Below, piece after piece: positions 17,772 to 27,754 of a DNA stretch of 64,000 nt; the stretch's first letter is position 1; the number at the start of each line of letters is the position of its first letter. This stretch comes from Alcanivoracaceae bacterium (GTDB lineage Bacteria > Pseudomonadota > Gammaproteobacteria > Pseudomonadales > Alcanivoracaceae): the NCBI GenBank assembly GCA_029210325.1, contig JARGPU010000001.1, positions 940,126-1,004,125 of the forward strand, given 5' to 3'. The notes below the pieces were generated by a model. That model saw only the letters and a list, made by a program, of their open reading frames with translations. It was not told the origin of the DNA and did not search any database. The position numbers and the translations under genes were made by a program.

Positions 17772-20624
17772 TTAGTCGTGGCCAACCACAATGAGCCTTA
17801 TTGCAGCGAGTTGGCAGTGGGCCTGCTGCAGAGAGCCTTGCAGGATTTCACCCAGCTGAATCAGGAACGCCAGCTCCTCCTCAGGAATCGCCGGGTTACG
17901 GCGCATCAGGTCGCGTAGCCGGAGAAGCTCCTGCTGCTGCTCATTCTGCTGGTTAGTGAGCGCTTCCTGTATCAATGCTTCAATCCGTGACTGAACGATG
18001 TCTTCGCCATCGCGCAGTAGCTTGTCGAGCACTTCCTTCTGGCTGGCAACGATTTTCCGCGCCAGCGCTTTGTCCAGCTTGTGGCACTGTTTGCTGAGGG
18101 CCTCATGAGCGATGGTGGCTGACAGATCCTTACCGCGGGCATCCAAAAGCACACGCATCATGGAGACGGGCAGGAATCGTTCTGCCTGCAGGCTTTTCGG
18201 CGCTTGTACTTCAATCCGGTAAAGCCCTTCCAGTAGCAAAGTGCCTGCTGGAATACGTTTGTTCTTCAGCAGGGTCACGCAGGCCTTGCCATGATCATCG
18301 CCGAGCACCAGATCAATGGCGCCTTCCACCAGCGGATGTTCCCAGGACAGGAAATGCATATCGTCGCGAGCCAGCGCAATGTTGCGCTGATCTGTCACGG
18401 TAATGCCGTCATCGGGGAGTCCGGGGAAGCCGGCAATCATCTGCGGACTGGGCTGCAGAATCCATGCATCTCTGGAATGATCTTCCTGCTCCACCCCATA
18501 GCGTTCGAACACCTGCTCCATAAAGGTGATCGGTGAATGCTGGTCCGCCTCTGCAAGCTGGCCTACCAGCGTGGCTGCTCGATCAGGATCAAAAGAGGAC
18601 AGCTCCAGCAAGCGATCACGACCGCTTTCCAGCAGCTCGCGGGCACGACTGCTGGCCTCGCGGGTCTGCTCAATCAGGCGTTCGCTGAGTGAGTCGTCCG
18701 CTGGTGCCATTAGCGCCTGTTCCAGCAGCTCCCCGGTTTCCGTGCTAATGATTGAGCCGGCAGCATTGGGCTGGCTGAATGCATCCATGCCTTCGTGGTA
18801 CCAACGCAGCAGCACCTGCTGGGCCTGACCGGAAAAGTGGGGAAGATGAATCTGGATGTCCTGTTGCTGACCAATACGGTCAAGGCGACCAATACGTTGC
18901 TCAAGTAGATCCGGGTTGCGTGGCAGATCGAACAGCACCAGGTGATGGGCGAACTGGAAGTTCCGACCCTCGCTGCCGATTTCCGAGCATACCAGTGCTT
19001 GTGCGCCGTCTTCGCTCTCGGCGAACCATGCTGCGGCCCGGTCGCGGGCAATCAGATCCATGTGCTCATGGAACACGCCAACATTAAAGCCATGCTTGTA
19101 GTTCAGCCAGGCTTGCAGGTCGCTGGCGGTTTCGCTGCGGGCGCAAATCACCAGCACCTTGTCACGCCGTTGCTTCCGCAAAAACTCCACCAGCCAGCTG
19201 GCTCGACTATCTATCTCGCACCAGCGGTCATCGCTGAACAGGCGCTCGGGGAATAATCGGTCCTCCAGAGTATCGTCAGGTTGCGCGATATAGTCGGACG
19301 GGCAGGGCAGCGGCACCAGATTGGCAACACGGGCGGGAAAGCCCTGCACGTGCTTGCGGGTATTGCGGAACATCACCCGGCCGGTGCCGCTGCGATCAAT
19401 CAGCTCACGCAGAATCAGCTCGCGATTTTTCTCCTCGATGGCCACATCGCTGACGTACTCCGCCGCCTGCTCCTTCAGTGATGCAGGCCAGACCGGTTGA
19501 TCGTGCAGCGCGGCGGCCAGTTCGGCCACCACCCGATAGTGATCCTGCTCGTCGATGAATTGCTCTAGCGACGGATAGCGATCCGGGTCGAGCAGGCGCA
19601 GTCTGGCGTAGTGGCTTTCGCGGCCGAGCTGCTCCGGTGTGGCGGTGAGCAGCAGCACACCGCGTGATGCATAGGCGAGCTGCTCCGCCCGCCGGTAGGC
19701 TTCGCTGGCATGATCCGGCGACCATTCCAGATGGTGCGCCTCATCAATCACCAGCAAATCCCAGCCTGCGGAAACCAGTTCTTCGCTGTTGCACTGCAGC
19801 AGGAAGTCGCTGCTGATCAGGACTAACTGTTCGCTCTGGAACGGGTTGGGCATCACCGTTTCGAGCAGCTCATCTTCCTCCGCCCGCGCCGGCATATACT
19901 CGTGACGCAGGGACTCCAGGCGGGAAGCATCGAAAATACTGAAGTGCAGGTTGAAGCGCCGCACCATCTCCACAAACCACTGATGCACCAGCGCCGGCGG
20001 CACCACGATCAGCACCCGCTCGGCGCGATGGCTGCGTAGCTGCTGATGCAGAATCATGCCGGCTTCGATGGTCTTGCCGAGGCCCACTTCATCGGCCAGT
20101 AGCACCCGTGGGGCAAAGCGATGGCCCACTTCATGGGCAATATGCAGCTGGTGGCCAATCAGGTCGACCCGTGGCCCCATCAGGCCGCGCACCGGCGAGC
20201 GGATCAGCTGGTCCTGAGCCTGCATGGCGGCATAGCGCAGATTGAACCACCCGGAGGTATCCAGCTGCCCGGCGAACAGGCGGTCGCTGGCGGTGCGTAA
20301 GTCCAGCTGATGACCGAGCTGGCTTTCCGGCACTAACTGCATGGCGGAGGGATCGTCTTCCGGGCAGGCTTGATAGATCAGTATGCCTTCCACATCGCGC
20401 ACCCCGGCGACAATAAAGCTGTCGCCTTTGGCGGTGGTGATGGTGTCGCCTACGGAAAAGGACATGCGCGCCAAAGGCGCATTGTCACGGGCATAGGTGC
20501 GTTCTTCTTCACATGCCGGGAAGTAAACCGTAACGAGGCGGTAAGCGAGGTCTTGAATAATACCGAGGCCAAGCTCGGTCTCGGTTTCGCTGAGCCAGCG
20601 CTGGCCGAGGGCAAAATCTGTCAT
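17772..20624 (-). CDS. rapA: RNA polymerase-associated ATPase RapA
   Basis: 950 residues, Swi2/Snf2 family. N-terminal Tudor-like region (about 1-110), helicase motif I DEVGLGKT (about 183-190), motif II DEAH (about 283-286), and C-terminal helicase motifs including SEIGSEGRNFQFAHHLVLFDLP and QRIGRLDRIGQ. RapA binds core RNA polymerase and recycles it after termination. Length matches the E. coli protein (968 residues). Monocistronic, ending opposite the coxC terminator. Confidence 0.97.
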   Translation of the reverse strand: MTDFALGQRWLSETETELGLGIIQDLAYRLVTVYFPACEEERTYARDNAPLARMSFSVGDTITTAKGDSFIVAGVRDVEGILIYQACPEDDPSAMQLVPESQLGHQLDLRTASDRLFAGQLDTSGWFNLRYAAMQAQDQLIRSPVRGLMGPRVDLIGHQLHIAHEVGHRFAPRVLLADEVGLGKTIEAGMILHQQLRSHRAERVLIVVPPALVHQWFVEMVRRFNLHFSIFDASRLESLRHEYMPARAEEDELLETVMPNPFQSEQLVLISSDFLLQCNSEELVSAGWDLLVIDEAHHLEWSPDHASEAYRRAEQLAYASRGVLLLTATPEQLGRESHYARLRLLDPDRYPSLEQFIDEQDHYRVVAELAAALHDQPVWPASLKEQAAEYVSDVAIEEKNRELILRELIDRSGTGRVMFRNTRKHVQGFPARVANLVPLPCPSDYIAQPDDTLEDRLFPERLFSDDRWCEIDSRASWLVEFLRKQRRDKVLVICARSETASDLQAWLNYKHGFNVGVFHEHMDLIARDRAAAWFAESEDGAQALVCSEIGSEGRNFQFAHHLVLFDLPRNPDLLEQRIGRLDRIGQQQDIQIHLPHFSGQAQQVLLRWYHEGMDAFSQPNAAGSIISTETGELLEQALMAPADDSLSERLIEQTREASSRARELLESGRDRLLELSSFDPDRAATLVGQLAEADQHSPITFMEQVFERYGVEQEDHSRDAWILQPSPQMIAGFPGLPDDGITVTDQRNIALARDDMHFLSWEHPLVEGAIDLVLGDDHGKACVTLLKNKRIPAGTLLLEGLYRIEVQAPKSLQAERFLPVSMMRVLLDARGKDLSATIAHEALSKQCHKLDKALARKIVASQKEVLDKLLRDGEDIVQSRIEALIQEALTNQQNEQQQELLRLRDLMRRNPAIPEEELAFLIQLGEILQGSLQQAHCQLAAIRLIVVGHD

Positions 20625-20720
20625 GAAAGGCTGCCGGTCTGCCGGTTGGGGCGGGCATTATAGGCGCCCCAACCGATGGGTGCGCCATGACTGGCGCAAA
20701 ATTGCTGAAAAAACTGCGGA

Positions 20721-21488
20721 TTAACGAATAAATTTCATTAACGCCTGCCAGCTGGTGCGGTCTGCGGCCTCGTCATAGGCCAGCGGCATGTCGAATTGCT
20801 TGCCGACTTCGGTGGCGTCCGGGTTGGTAAAGCCATGCAGAACATTGGGGAAGCTGAATAGCTGCAAATCCACCCCGGCACTAGACATCTCGGTGACAAA
20901 CTGACCCACCTGCTGGGCCGGTACCATGGGGTCGGCGCCGCCAGTGGCCACCAGTACGCGGGCTTTGACGCTGTCTTCGGTGGCTGGTTTTTTGCTGCCC
21001 AAACTACCGTGGAAGCTGGCCACCCCGGCCAGATCGGCACCCATGCGTGCCTGATTCAGCACCACCGCACCGCCAAAGCAGTAACCGACAGCGTAGATGC
21101 GCGCGTTGTCCACATTGGCTTCAGCGGCCAGTACCGCACGGGCAGCATCAAACCGGGCGTTCATTTTGTCCGGTTCAGCGAAGGCGGCTTCCATAAAAGC
21201 ATTGGCATCCTTGGGATGATTGGCCACCTTGCCATGGCCATACATATCCACCGCAATGGCGCTGTAGCCGGCCTCCGCTAACTGACGGGCTCGGTCACGG
21301 GCGTAATCATTCAGGCCCCACCACTCATGCACCACAATCACCCCGGGGCCAGCCTTTTTGCCTTTGGCGGTATACAGCACCGCAGTGCCCAGGTTGTCCG
21401 GCAGGGCGACCTGACGCTCCTTGACGGCGGCCAGTGAAGGCACCGACATCAGCAGACACAGCGCAGCGATCCAGTGAGCTAACTTCAT
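20721..21488 (-). CDS. dienelactone hydrolase family protein, exported
   Basis: 255 residues with a signal peptide (about 1-20). Alpha/beta hydrolase of the DLH type: Cys nucleophile in GYCFGG, Asp in a GGADPMVP turn, His in VLHGF. The classical family hydrolyses dienelactones in chlorocatechol breakdown, but most exported homologues have unknown esters as substrates. Its ATG overlaps the stop of the small upstream gene by 4 bp. Confidence 0.87.
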   Translation of the reverse strand: MKLAHWIAALCLLMSVPSLAAVKERQVALPDNLGTAVLYTAKGKKAGPGVIVVHEWWGLNDYARDRARQLAEAGYSAIAVDMYGHGKVANHPKDANAFMEAAFAEPDKMNARFDAARAVLAAEANVDNARIYAVGYCFGGAVVLNQARMGADLAGVASFHGSLGSKKPATEDSVKARVLVATGGADPMVPAQQVGQFVTEMSSAGVDLQLFSFPNVLHGFTNPDATEVGKQFDMPLAYDEAADRTSWQALMKFIR

Positions 21489-21832
21489 GGTGATTTCTCC
21501 TGTTGATTGCTATCGACCCATTCCCAACGTAACGGCTCGCCAAAATCGTCATAAATCAGTTGCCGGCGTGGCTTGTTGCTGCGTCCGGCGGCCTTGCGTT
21601 TGATACTTTTCTGCTGCTTGCGCAGTTCAATTGCGGCCACCACCTCCGGCACTGGGGTGCGTTCCTGGCGTGGCCCGGAGCTGAAGTGGGTGGCCGGCGG
21701 CGGGCGCAATGCATCTGCGCGGCCCGATACCCCAGGATTAACGCGATCGATGTTGCCGCCGCGGGCTATAAAGTCCTCGGTTTGGCGGCGCAGTCGTGCG
21801 CGTAACTGATCCTTATATACAGAGTGGCTCAA
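21485..21832 (-). CDS. small basic hypothetical protein, start uncertain
   Basis: About 115 residues from a TTG at 21832 (preceded by caggatg), or up to 145 from a TTG at 21922; no in-frame ATG exists, so the start is uncertain. The protein is rich in Arg, Lys and Gln. A FIARGGNIDRVNPGVSG segment is faintly reminiscent of the RNA-polymerase-binding SutA protein of Pseudomonas, and the end is DFGEPLRWEWVDS. Its overlap of 4 bp with the downstream hydrolase supports that it is translated. No function assigned. Confidence 0.55.
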   Translation of the reverse strand: MSHSVYKDQLRARLRRQTEDFIARGGNIDRVNPGVSGRADALRPPPATHFSSGPRQERTPVPEVVAAIELRKQQKSIKRKAAGRSNKPRRQLIYDDFGEPLRWEWVDSNQQEKSP

Positions 21833-21926
21833 GGCGGCATCCTGCAAAACGGGGGTATTAGCTTTGAAAGCAATGTTAAAGAGTAACCTTAACAAGCCGG
21901 CGCCGGAGCGGCCAGCCAACAACAGG

Positions 21927-22463
21927 TCATTCCGACAGGGCTGCCTTTACTGCTGCTTCCAGCGGGCTACCCAGTGGCTCAACCCGAGAGGCAAAGGACT
22001 GCCTGACGGTGCCGTCACGGCCGACCAGATACTTGTGGAAATTCCATGCCGGCTCGCCTTGCGCGGCTGCCAATGCCTTAAACAAGGAGTTGGCCTGTTT
22101 GCCGCGTACTTCGCTGGTGGCAAACATGGGGAAGGTCACGCCGTAATTGATATAGCAGACCTTGGCGGTCTGATCCTCATTGTCATGTTCCTGGCGAAAC
22201 GCGTCGGAGGGAAAACCCAGCACTACCAGGCCGGCCTCGCGGTACTTCTGATAGAGCGCTTCAAGGTCGCTGAATTGACCGGTGTAGCCACACTGGCTGG
22301 CGGTGTTAACGACCAGCAGCACCTTGCCCTGATAGGCATCACAAAGATTGGTGTTGTCTTCCGTGGCAAGACTGCGGTGGCTGTAATCCAGCAAGTTGCC
22401 GCACTCGGCAACGGCAGGGCCGGCGAGGAGCAGGGTGATGGTCAGAATAAGGGTTCGTAGCAT
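21927..22463 (-). CDS. glutathione peroxidase family protein, periplasmic
   Basis: 178 residues with a signal peptide (about 1-19, ending AVA). Peroxidatic Cys in NTASQCGYT, Gln/Trp tetrad positions in GFPSDAF (divergent from the usual GFPCNQF, with Ser for the resolving Cys) and AWNFHKYLV. Reduces hydroperoxides, probably with thioredoxin-like donors. The start ATG follows GGGAG. It neighbours the 1-Cys peroxiredoxin, suggesting an oxidative-stress pair. Confidence 0.88.
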   Translation of the reverse strand: MLRTLILTITLLLAGPAVAECGNLLDYSHRSLATEDNTNLCDAYQGKVLLVVNTASQCGYTGQFSDLEALYQKYREAGLVVLGFPSDAFRQEHDNEDQTAKVCYINYGVTFPMFATSEVRGKQANSLFKALAAAQGEPAWNFHKYLVGRDGTVRQSFASRVEPLGSPLEAAVKAALSE

Positions 22464-22590
22464 CGGAATCTCCCAATTGGTGGATCAACCATGCAGCGGC
22501 TGGCGTCAAGGCGGGGCGAAAACCGGTGGGCTACAGGCCGGGCCTCGGCATAAATTACCAGCGGCCCGGACTGCAGTGTTGCGCTCGCTG

Positions 22591-23247
22591 TTACTTGCCC
22601 GGTGCCTTGGTGTAACGCAGGTAGGGCAGTTTGATGTCGATGCTGCCGAACTTCTCCTTGGCCTGCTCGTCGTTCAGGCTCAGAGCCACGATCACATCCT
22701 CGCCTGGCACCCAGTTTGCGGGCGTAGCAACAGGCACACCGTCCGTGGCCTGAATGGCATCCAGCGCGCGCAGGATCTCGGCAAAGTTACGACCCACCGA
22801 CATCGGATAGGACATGGTCAGGCGCACCTTCTTGTCCGGACCGATAATAAACACGGTGCGCACGGTGGCACTGTTGGCTGGCGTACGCCCCTCTGGCAGG
22901 TAAGCATCCGCCGGCAGCATGTCGTACAACTTGGACACAGCCAATGAGGTGTCGTCGATGATCGGGAAGTCGGCGGGTGCACCGGAGAACGCCTCGATGT
23001 CGCGCTTCCACTTCACATGCTCTTCGACGCTATCCACGGACACGCCCATAACCTTGGTTTTACGCTTGGCAAATTCGGGGGCCAGCTGGGCTACAGCACC
23101 AAACTCGGTGGTGCATACCGGGGTGAAGTCCTTGGGGTGGGAAAACAGGATGGCATAGCTGTCGCCAATCCACTCATGCAGATTTAGCTCGCCGGCAGTG
23201 GAATCGACAGTGAAATCAGGTGCGACATCATTAATACGCAGGCCCAT
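22591..23247 (-). CDS. 1-Cys peroxiredoxin (Prx6/LsfA type)
   Basis: 218 residues, typical length for Prx6. Peroxidatic Cys in HPKDFTPVCTTE; no second resolving Cys in the usual C-terminal position; C-terminal domain with LRALDAIQATDGVPVATPANW typical of the LsfA/Prx6 branch. Cytosolic, removes hydrogen and organic peroxides. The ATG is preceded by GGAGG 9 nt upstream. Confidence 0.94.
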   Translation of the reverse strand: MGLRINDVAPDFTVDSTAGELNLHEWIGDSYAILFSHPKDFTPVCTTEFGAVAQLAPEFAKRKTKVMGVSVDSVEEHVKWKRDIEAFSGAPADFPIIDDTSLAVSKLYDMLPADAYLPEGRTPANSATVRTVFIIGPDKKVRLTMSYPMSVGRNFAEILRALDAIQATDGVPVATPANWVPGEDVIVALSLNDEQAKEKFGSIDIKLPYLRYTKAPGK

Positions 23248-23443
23248 GATGAAAATCCTCCATTCTATCAGTTGGCCGCCAATTGGCTTGGTGTTTTCAG
23301 GGTGGAGACAGAGTAACGCGAATCCTGCCTGGATAGGCGTTTATCCGTTGCTTCCATTTCCCATTGTGGACAGCGGCGATTACGGCAGAAAGTACTTTGT
23401 CTCTATGACAGTAAATGGAAATGCATATGGGGTAGCTTGCGCC

Positions 23444-24100
23444 TTACCGGGTCAGGCCGAATCCCTCCATGGCGCCGTTAATCAGCAGACTGTTAGCGGC
23501 GACCAGATCGGCTCTGGGAGTTCGGTAACCATCCAGTAGCCAGTGCAGGGCGGTTTGGCTGATGGCGCCCACCAGAGCGAGGGAGATGATGCGTGGCTGG
23601 TTATCGTTGAGCGGTGCGTCCGGTTTTAGTGACTGGGCAAACATCAGTAGCAACTGAGCAAACAGCTTCACACGCTGGTTATACAGGGTATCAATATCGG
23701 CGCTGACGCCTAGTACCTCAAGCCAGCAGACCCGCGCCACGGCCTGGTCTTCGATGGCGGTAAAAAAAGCATCCAGCCCGGCATTGATAGCGGCGTGCGG
23801 ATCCTTGGCTATGCCAGCGCGCTGAACTGCCTCGGCGATTGCACCGGTGATGCCGTCCATGGCTTCGGTATACACCGCCGCCAGTAGCGCCTCCTTGTCT
23901 TTGAAGTTGCGGTAAAAGTAGCGGTCAGTCAGGCCGGCCACCTGGCATAGCTGTTTCACCGTGCTGTGGCGGTAGCCCTCAGAGCCAAATACCTGCAGCC
24001 CGGCTTGCAGAAACTGGCGTCTCTGACGTGCCTTGCGCTGGCTGGCTGTTTCGCCGCCATAGACCCGAAGGGGCTGGCCGGAATGATCAATTTTCGACAT
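23444..24100 (-). CDS. TetR/AcrR family transcriptional regulator
   Basis: 218 residues from the ATG at 24100; a longer reading to 24256 would overlap the divergent monooxygenase gene. N-terminal TetR helix-turn-helix about residues 20-70, with FGSEGYRHSTVKQLCQVAGLTDRYFYRNFKDKE-like pattern; C-terminal ligand domain with a WLLDGYRTP segment. It is divergent from the monooxygenase with 76 bp between starts that include an inverted repeat, so it very likely represses that operon and itself. Confidence 0.9.
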   Translation of the reverse strand: MSKIDHSGQPLRVYGGETASQRKARQRRQFLQAGLQVFGSEGYRHSTVKQLCQVAGLTDRYFYRNFKDKEALLAAVYTEAMDGITGAIAEAVQRAGIAKDPHAAINAGLDAFFTAIEDQAVARVCWLEVLGVSADIDTLYNQRVKLFAQLLLMFAQSLKPDAPLNDNQPRIISLALVGAISQTALHWLLDGYRTPRADLVAANSLLINGAMEGFGLTR

Positions 24101-24108
24101 GGTTTGTA

Positions 24109-24130
24109 TTTGACGACAGAGATAGTCAAA
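24109..24130. promoter_or_regulatory. candidate TetR operator
   Basis: Inverted repeat TTTGAC-N10-GTCAAA lies between the divergent tetR and monooxygenase starts. A second weaker pair, gtgacg ... cgtcac, follows toward the monooxygenase ATG. Position and symmetry fit an operator for the adjacent regulator; binding is inferred. Confidence 0.5.
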
Positions 24131-24176
24131 AGTAAAGTGACGACACCTATCTTCAGATAACAATGGCGTCACCACC

Positions 24177-25634
24177 ATGCAGACATTCAAGGTCATCATC
24201 ATCGGTAGCGGTTTCGGCGGGCAGTGCGCAGCAATGCGGCTGATCGAGCAGGGCATTACGGACTTCCGTATTCTTGAGCGCCGCCCGTTTATGGGCGGGA
24301 CCTGGTGCCAGAACAGCTACCCCGGCGCAGCGGTGGACGTGCAGTCGCCACTATATTCCATTTCCTCTGAGCCCTATCGCTGGTCGCAGATGTTCGCCGA
24401 GCAGGACGAGCTGCAGCGCTACACGGAAATGGTGATCGAAAAGCATGGTCTGCGCGAAAAGACCCAAACCAATGCCAACGTTAAACAGGTGCGCTGGGAT
24501 GAACAGCGTCAGCGATGGCATATCGAAACCGACGCCGCGGGCACCTTCGAGGCGCAAATACTGATCAATGCATCCGGCCCCCTGAGTACGCCGGTGATCC
24601 CCAACTTCCCCGGCCGCGATACTTTCAAGGGCAAGACATTTCATACCAATGATTGGGATCACAGCTATGACTACCGCGGCAAGCGCGTGGCCATCATCGG
24701 CAGTGGCGCCAGTGCTGCCCAGGTGATCCCGGCCATTGCCGACAAGGTGGGGGAGTTGCATGTATTCCAGCGTTCGCCCCATTGGGTGCTGCCACGGCCA
24801 GATCGGCAATTTTCCAGCTTTGAGCAGGGGCTGTTGGGCTTCAAGCCACTCTACAAAGCACTGCGCTGGAGTATCTACTGGGCGCTGGAGTCACGGGTGG
24901 TGGGCTTTAAATATTCCGCCAAAGGGTTGGAGTTGTTTGCCCAGCGCAAGGCAGAAAAGTTTCTTGAGCAGCAGGTCAAGGATCCGGTGTTGCGCAACAA
25001 GCTCACACCGGACTTCACCATCGGCTGCAAGCGCATCATTTTGTCGAGCACGCTTTTCCCCGCACTGTGCCGGGATAACGTTACCCTGCATGACAAGCAC
25101 GACGGCATCGCCTCAATAAATGAAAGCGGCATTGTTACCCAAAGCGGCGAGCAGGTGGATGTGGATCTGATTATCTGGTCCACCGGCTACGATGCCACTG
25201 ATGGTGTCATTTCTTACCCGGTAATTGGTCGCGACGGGCGCACCATTGCCGATGTCTGGTCAGAGTTTCCCCGCGCCTATCTGGGCACGGCGCTGCCCGG
25301 TTTTCCCAACCTGTTTATCGTCACCGGGCCGAATACTGGCATCGGTCACACCTCCGCCATCTTCATTATTGAAGCGCAGATGAACTACATCATGGACAAC
25401 ATCAGGCGGCTCGAAAAGGCCGGCTGTGAGGCAGTGGAAGTTCGTCCTGAAGCCGAGCAGGCCTATACCACCATGATTCATCGTGAGATGGAAAAAACAG
25501 TATGGAAGACCGGTGGTTGTAATAGCTGGTACCAGAGCAAGAGCGGCCACGTTATTGCCATGTTCCCCGGTTTCAGCTTCACCTACCGGCAGATGGCGCG
25601 CCGTTTCAAGCCCCAGGATCATGTCTTTTCTTGA
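24177..25634 (+). CDS. Baeyer-Villiger-type flavin monooxygenase
   Basis: 485 residues. FAD dinucleotide-binding GSGFGG near residue 12; second Rossmann (NADPH) motif GSGASA near residue 179; the Baeyer-Villiger fingerprint appears as FKGKTFHTNDWD. An early GGTWCQNSYPGAAVD segment is also typical. Such enzymes insert oxygen next to a ketone to form an ester or lactone using NADPH and O2. It is divergent from tetR, and its SDR partner starts 9 bp after its stop. Not the AlmA long-chain alkane type, whose N-terminus differs. Confidence 0.9.
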   Translation: MQTFKVIIIGSGFGGQCAAMRLIEQGITDFRILERRPFMGGTWCQNSYPGAAVDVQSPLYSISSEPYRWSQMFAEQDELQRYTEMVIEKHGLREKTQTNANVKQVRWDEQRQRWHIETDAAGTFEAQILINASGPLSTPVIPNFPGRDTFKGKTFHTNDWDHSYDYRGKRVAIIGSGASAAQVIPAIADKVGELHVFQRSPHWVLPRPDRQFSSFEQGLLGFKPLYKALRWSIYWALESRVVGFKYSAKGLELFAQRKAEKFLEQQVKDPVLRNKLTPDFTIGCKRIILSSTLFPALCRDNVTLHDKHDGIASINESGIVTQSGEQVDVDLIIWSTGYDATDGVISYPVIGRDGRTIADVWSEFPRAYLGTALPGFPNLFIVTGPNTGIGHTSAIFIIEAQMNYIMDNIRRLEKAGCEAVEVRPEAEQAYTTMIHREMEKTVWKTGGCNSWYQSKSGHVIAMFPGFSFTYRQMARRFKPQDHVFS

Positions 25635-25643
25635 GGATATTTT

Positions 25644-26471
25644 ATGAAAAACTTCAAAGATAAAGTTGTGGTGATTACTGGTGCTGGCTCCGGTATGGGA
25701 CGGGCCTATGCGCTGGCCTTTGCGGCACTTGGCTCGAGGTTGGCATTGAACGACTATGACAGCCAGGGGCTGGCCGAAACCGTTAAGCGGGTGAGCCAGC
25801 AATCGCCAGCTACACGAGTGCATGCGCAAGCCTTCGATGTGTCAAAACGTGCGGATATGGAGTTGTTTGCCGCGGGTGTGAAGGAAGCCATCGGTCCGGC
25901 CCATGTGATTATTAACAATGCCGGTATAGAAGGTGCGGGCAAACCAGTGTGGGCGACACCGCTGGAAGCCTATGAGCGTGTCTTTCAGATAAACTTTTTC
26001 GGTGTGCTGCATGGCACTCAGGTTTTTCTGCCACAACTGCTGGAAAACGGAGAAGGTGCGATCGTCAATGTGTCGAGCATATTCGGCCTGATCGGCACGC
26101 CGAACAGCACCGACTACAGTGCCACCAAGTTTGCCGTAAGAGGTTTTACTGAAGCGCTCATGGTGGAGCTAATGGATAGTCCCATTAGCGTGCACCTGGT
26201 ACACCCGGGTGGCATCGCCACAAACATCGCCCGCGCAGACAATACCAAAGCTTTTTCTGCGCATTACCTGACTACTTCACCTGAAGATATCGTTCGCCAT
26301 GTGATTAAGTCTATTAGCAAGGGGCGCCGCCGTATCGTTTATGGCAATGGCGCGTTGAAGGCGCACCTTGGTGCTTTGTTAGTGCCATTAAAACTGCTCA
26401 ACCGGATCATTTGGCAGGATATGAAGTCTGTGATGGATGTTAGTGATTATCCGCCTGGGGGTAAGCGCTGA
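25644..26471 (+). CDS. short-chain dehydrogenase/reductase
   Basis: 275 residues, classical SDR. Cofactor motif GAGSGMG near residue 14, NNAG near 90, catalytic Ser in NVSS, and YSATK (Tyr-x-x-x-Lys) near residue 156. Likely oxidises an alcohol to the ketone used by the monooxygenase, or the reverse, with NAD(P). It is 9 bp downstream of the monooxygenase and convergent with the LuxR-type gene, whose stop is 1 bp away. Confidence 0.93.
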   Translation: MKNFKDKVVVITGAGSGMGRAYALAFAALGSRLALNDYDSQGLAETVKRVSQQSPATRVHAQAFDVSKRADMELFAAGVKEAIGPAHVIINNAGIEGAGKPVWATPLEAYERVFQINFFGVLHGTQVFLPQLLENGEGAIVNVSSIFGLIGTPNSTDYSATKFAVRGFTEALMVELMDSPISVHLVHPGGIATNIARADNTKAFSAHYLTTSPEDIVRHVIKSISKGRRRIVYGNGALKAHLGALLVPLKLLNRIIWQDMKSVMDVSDYPPGGKR

Positions 26472-26472
26472 T

Positions 26473-27684
26473 TCACTTTGCTGGCTGATTGAACCCGCAA
26501 ACGGGCTGTCCCAAGGCACGCTGTGTGGCGGGGGAGTTGAGTACCAGGTTGCCCAGCTGTGCCTGGGATGAGGTCCCTGTCTTCCTGAAAACACTTTTTA
26601 ACTGGCTGCGTACAGTATGAACCGAAAGGTTATAGCAGCGTGCCATCTCTGCTGGGCTCATGCCGCGCGCCACCGCCGCAGCCGTGCGTGCTTCCGCATT
26701 GGTCAGGCCAAGCAGCTCTGCTAGCAACGGTTGGTTAATCTGTAATTCGGATTCTGTATCGACAATAAAAACGGCAGCGAATGCACGCACCGGAAACAGC
26801 GGGTTGTCCGTTGCATCCGGGTGAACAGGCATCACCAGCAGGCGAAGGTCTGGCTGGCCCGGACGTTCCACCGCTACGATATTTCCGGCGCTGCCACGGC
26901 GGCTGCTCAGGACTTCCTGCAAGGTGGCGAGTAATGTCTGCTGAGCCCTTTGCGATCGCAGCTGAATCTGCTCCGCGCGTATGATGATTGCACTGGTATC
27001 ACTCAGATAATCCTCGGCTTCCTTGCTGGTGTACACCACCCGCCCCTGAGCATTGATCAGTATCATTGGTGCGCAATTGTGTTGCTGGTCTCTGGCGGCC
27101 TGTTGATAGTGTTGTTGCCACTGCAATGACTCAATCAGTAATGCGCGTCGAATATGAGGCACCAGGTCATTCAGAACCTGCATGGAGTCGTAACAGAAAT
27201 GGCCTTGTCCACCCGTGCGCTGTACTAATAGCTGAACATTCAGCTCATCGTGGCACCAGATTGTGCCGCAGGCCCCATGGTGGATATCCAGCGGCTTGGC
27301 CCAATCGTTGAAAAATTCGGATCGGTAGAAGTCCTTTTGGTCACGGGAAAAGTCCAGAAATGTGGAGTAAAGCCTGCCCGGCGTTTTTTGTTTTAGCTCA
27401 GGGCGCCATGGGCAAAGATTGACGTAATGATCGACATAGGCAAGGTGAGCACTCTGGTCTGTGTTCACCTGAATGCTGCTGTGTACCTTATCTGCCTCAC
27501 GATTGAGAATCAGCATGCGTGCAGAGCGGCTGCCCGTGAGTCCGACCAACTCATTCAGGAATTGCTGCCAGCCGGTACTATTGAATGGCGCCAGATAAAG
27601 ACTGTCGAGTAGCGCCTGATGCCGGTGCTCTGATAGCTGCACTGCGGGACCTCCGCTGCATATTCTTGCGTATCGTCGGATCAT
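26473..27684 (-). CDS. LuxR-type (C-terminal HTH) transcriptional regulator
   Basis: 403 residues from the ATG at 27684. The C-terminal about 65 residues form a LuxR/GerE helix-turn-helix (LTNAEARTAAAVARGMSPAE ... VHTVRSQLKSVFRKTGTSSQAQL). The N-terminal about 300 residues look like a PAS-like or ligand-binding sensor without receiver domain. It lies between the monooxygenase-SDR pair and the divergent hydrolase, so both are candidate targets. Confidence 0.88.
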   Translation of the reverse strand: MIRRYARICSGGPAVQLSEHRHQALLDSLYLAPFNSTGWQQFLNELVGLTGSRSARMLILNREADKVHSSIQVNTDQSAHLAYVDHYVNLCPWRPELKQKTPGRLYSTFLDFSRDQKDFYRSEFFNDWAKPLDIHHGACGTIWCHDELNVQLLVQRTGGQGHFCYDSMQVLNDLVPHIRRALLIESLQWQQHYQQAARDQQHNCAPMILINAQGRVVYTSKEAEDYLSDTSAIIIRAEQIQLRSQRAQQTLLATLQEVLSSRRGSAGNIVAVERPGQPDLRLLVMPVHPDATDNPLFPVRAFAAVFIVDTESELQINQPLLAELLGLTNAEARTAAAVARGMSPAEMARCYNLSVHTVRSQLKSVFRKTGTSSQAQLGNLVLNSPATQRALGQPVCGFNQPAK

Positions 27685-27754
27685 GTTAACGTATTTCAAA
27701 TGCGAAGTAGGACCATCTGTCCTGTGTTTTTCGACTTTGTCGGGGGTAACCGTT

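Noticed and set aside
24177-25634. AlmA long-chain alkane monooxygenase
   Set aside because: The N-terminal motifs and the FxGxxxHTxxWD fingerprint fit a Baeyer-Villiger-type enzyme; the AlmA opening as I remember it is different.
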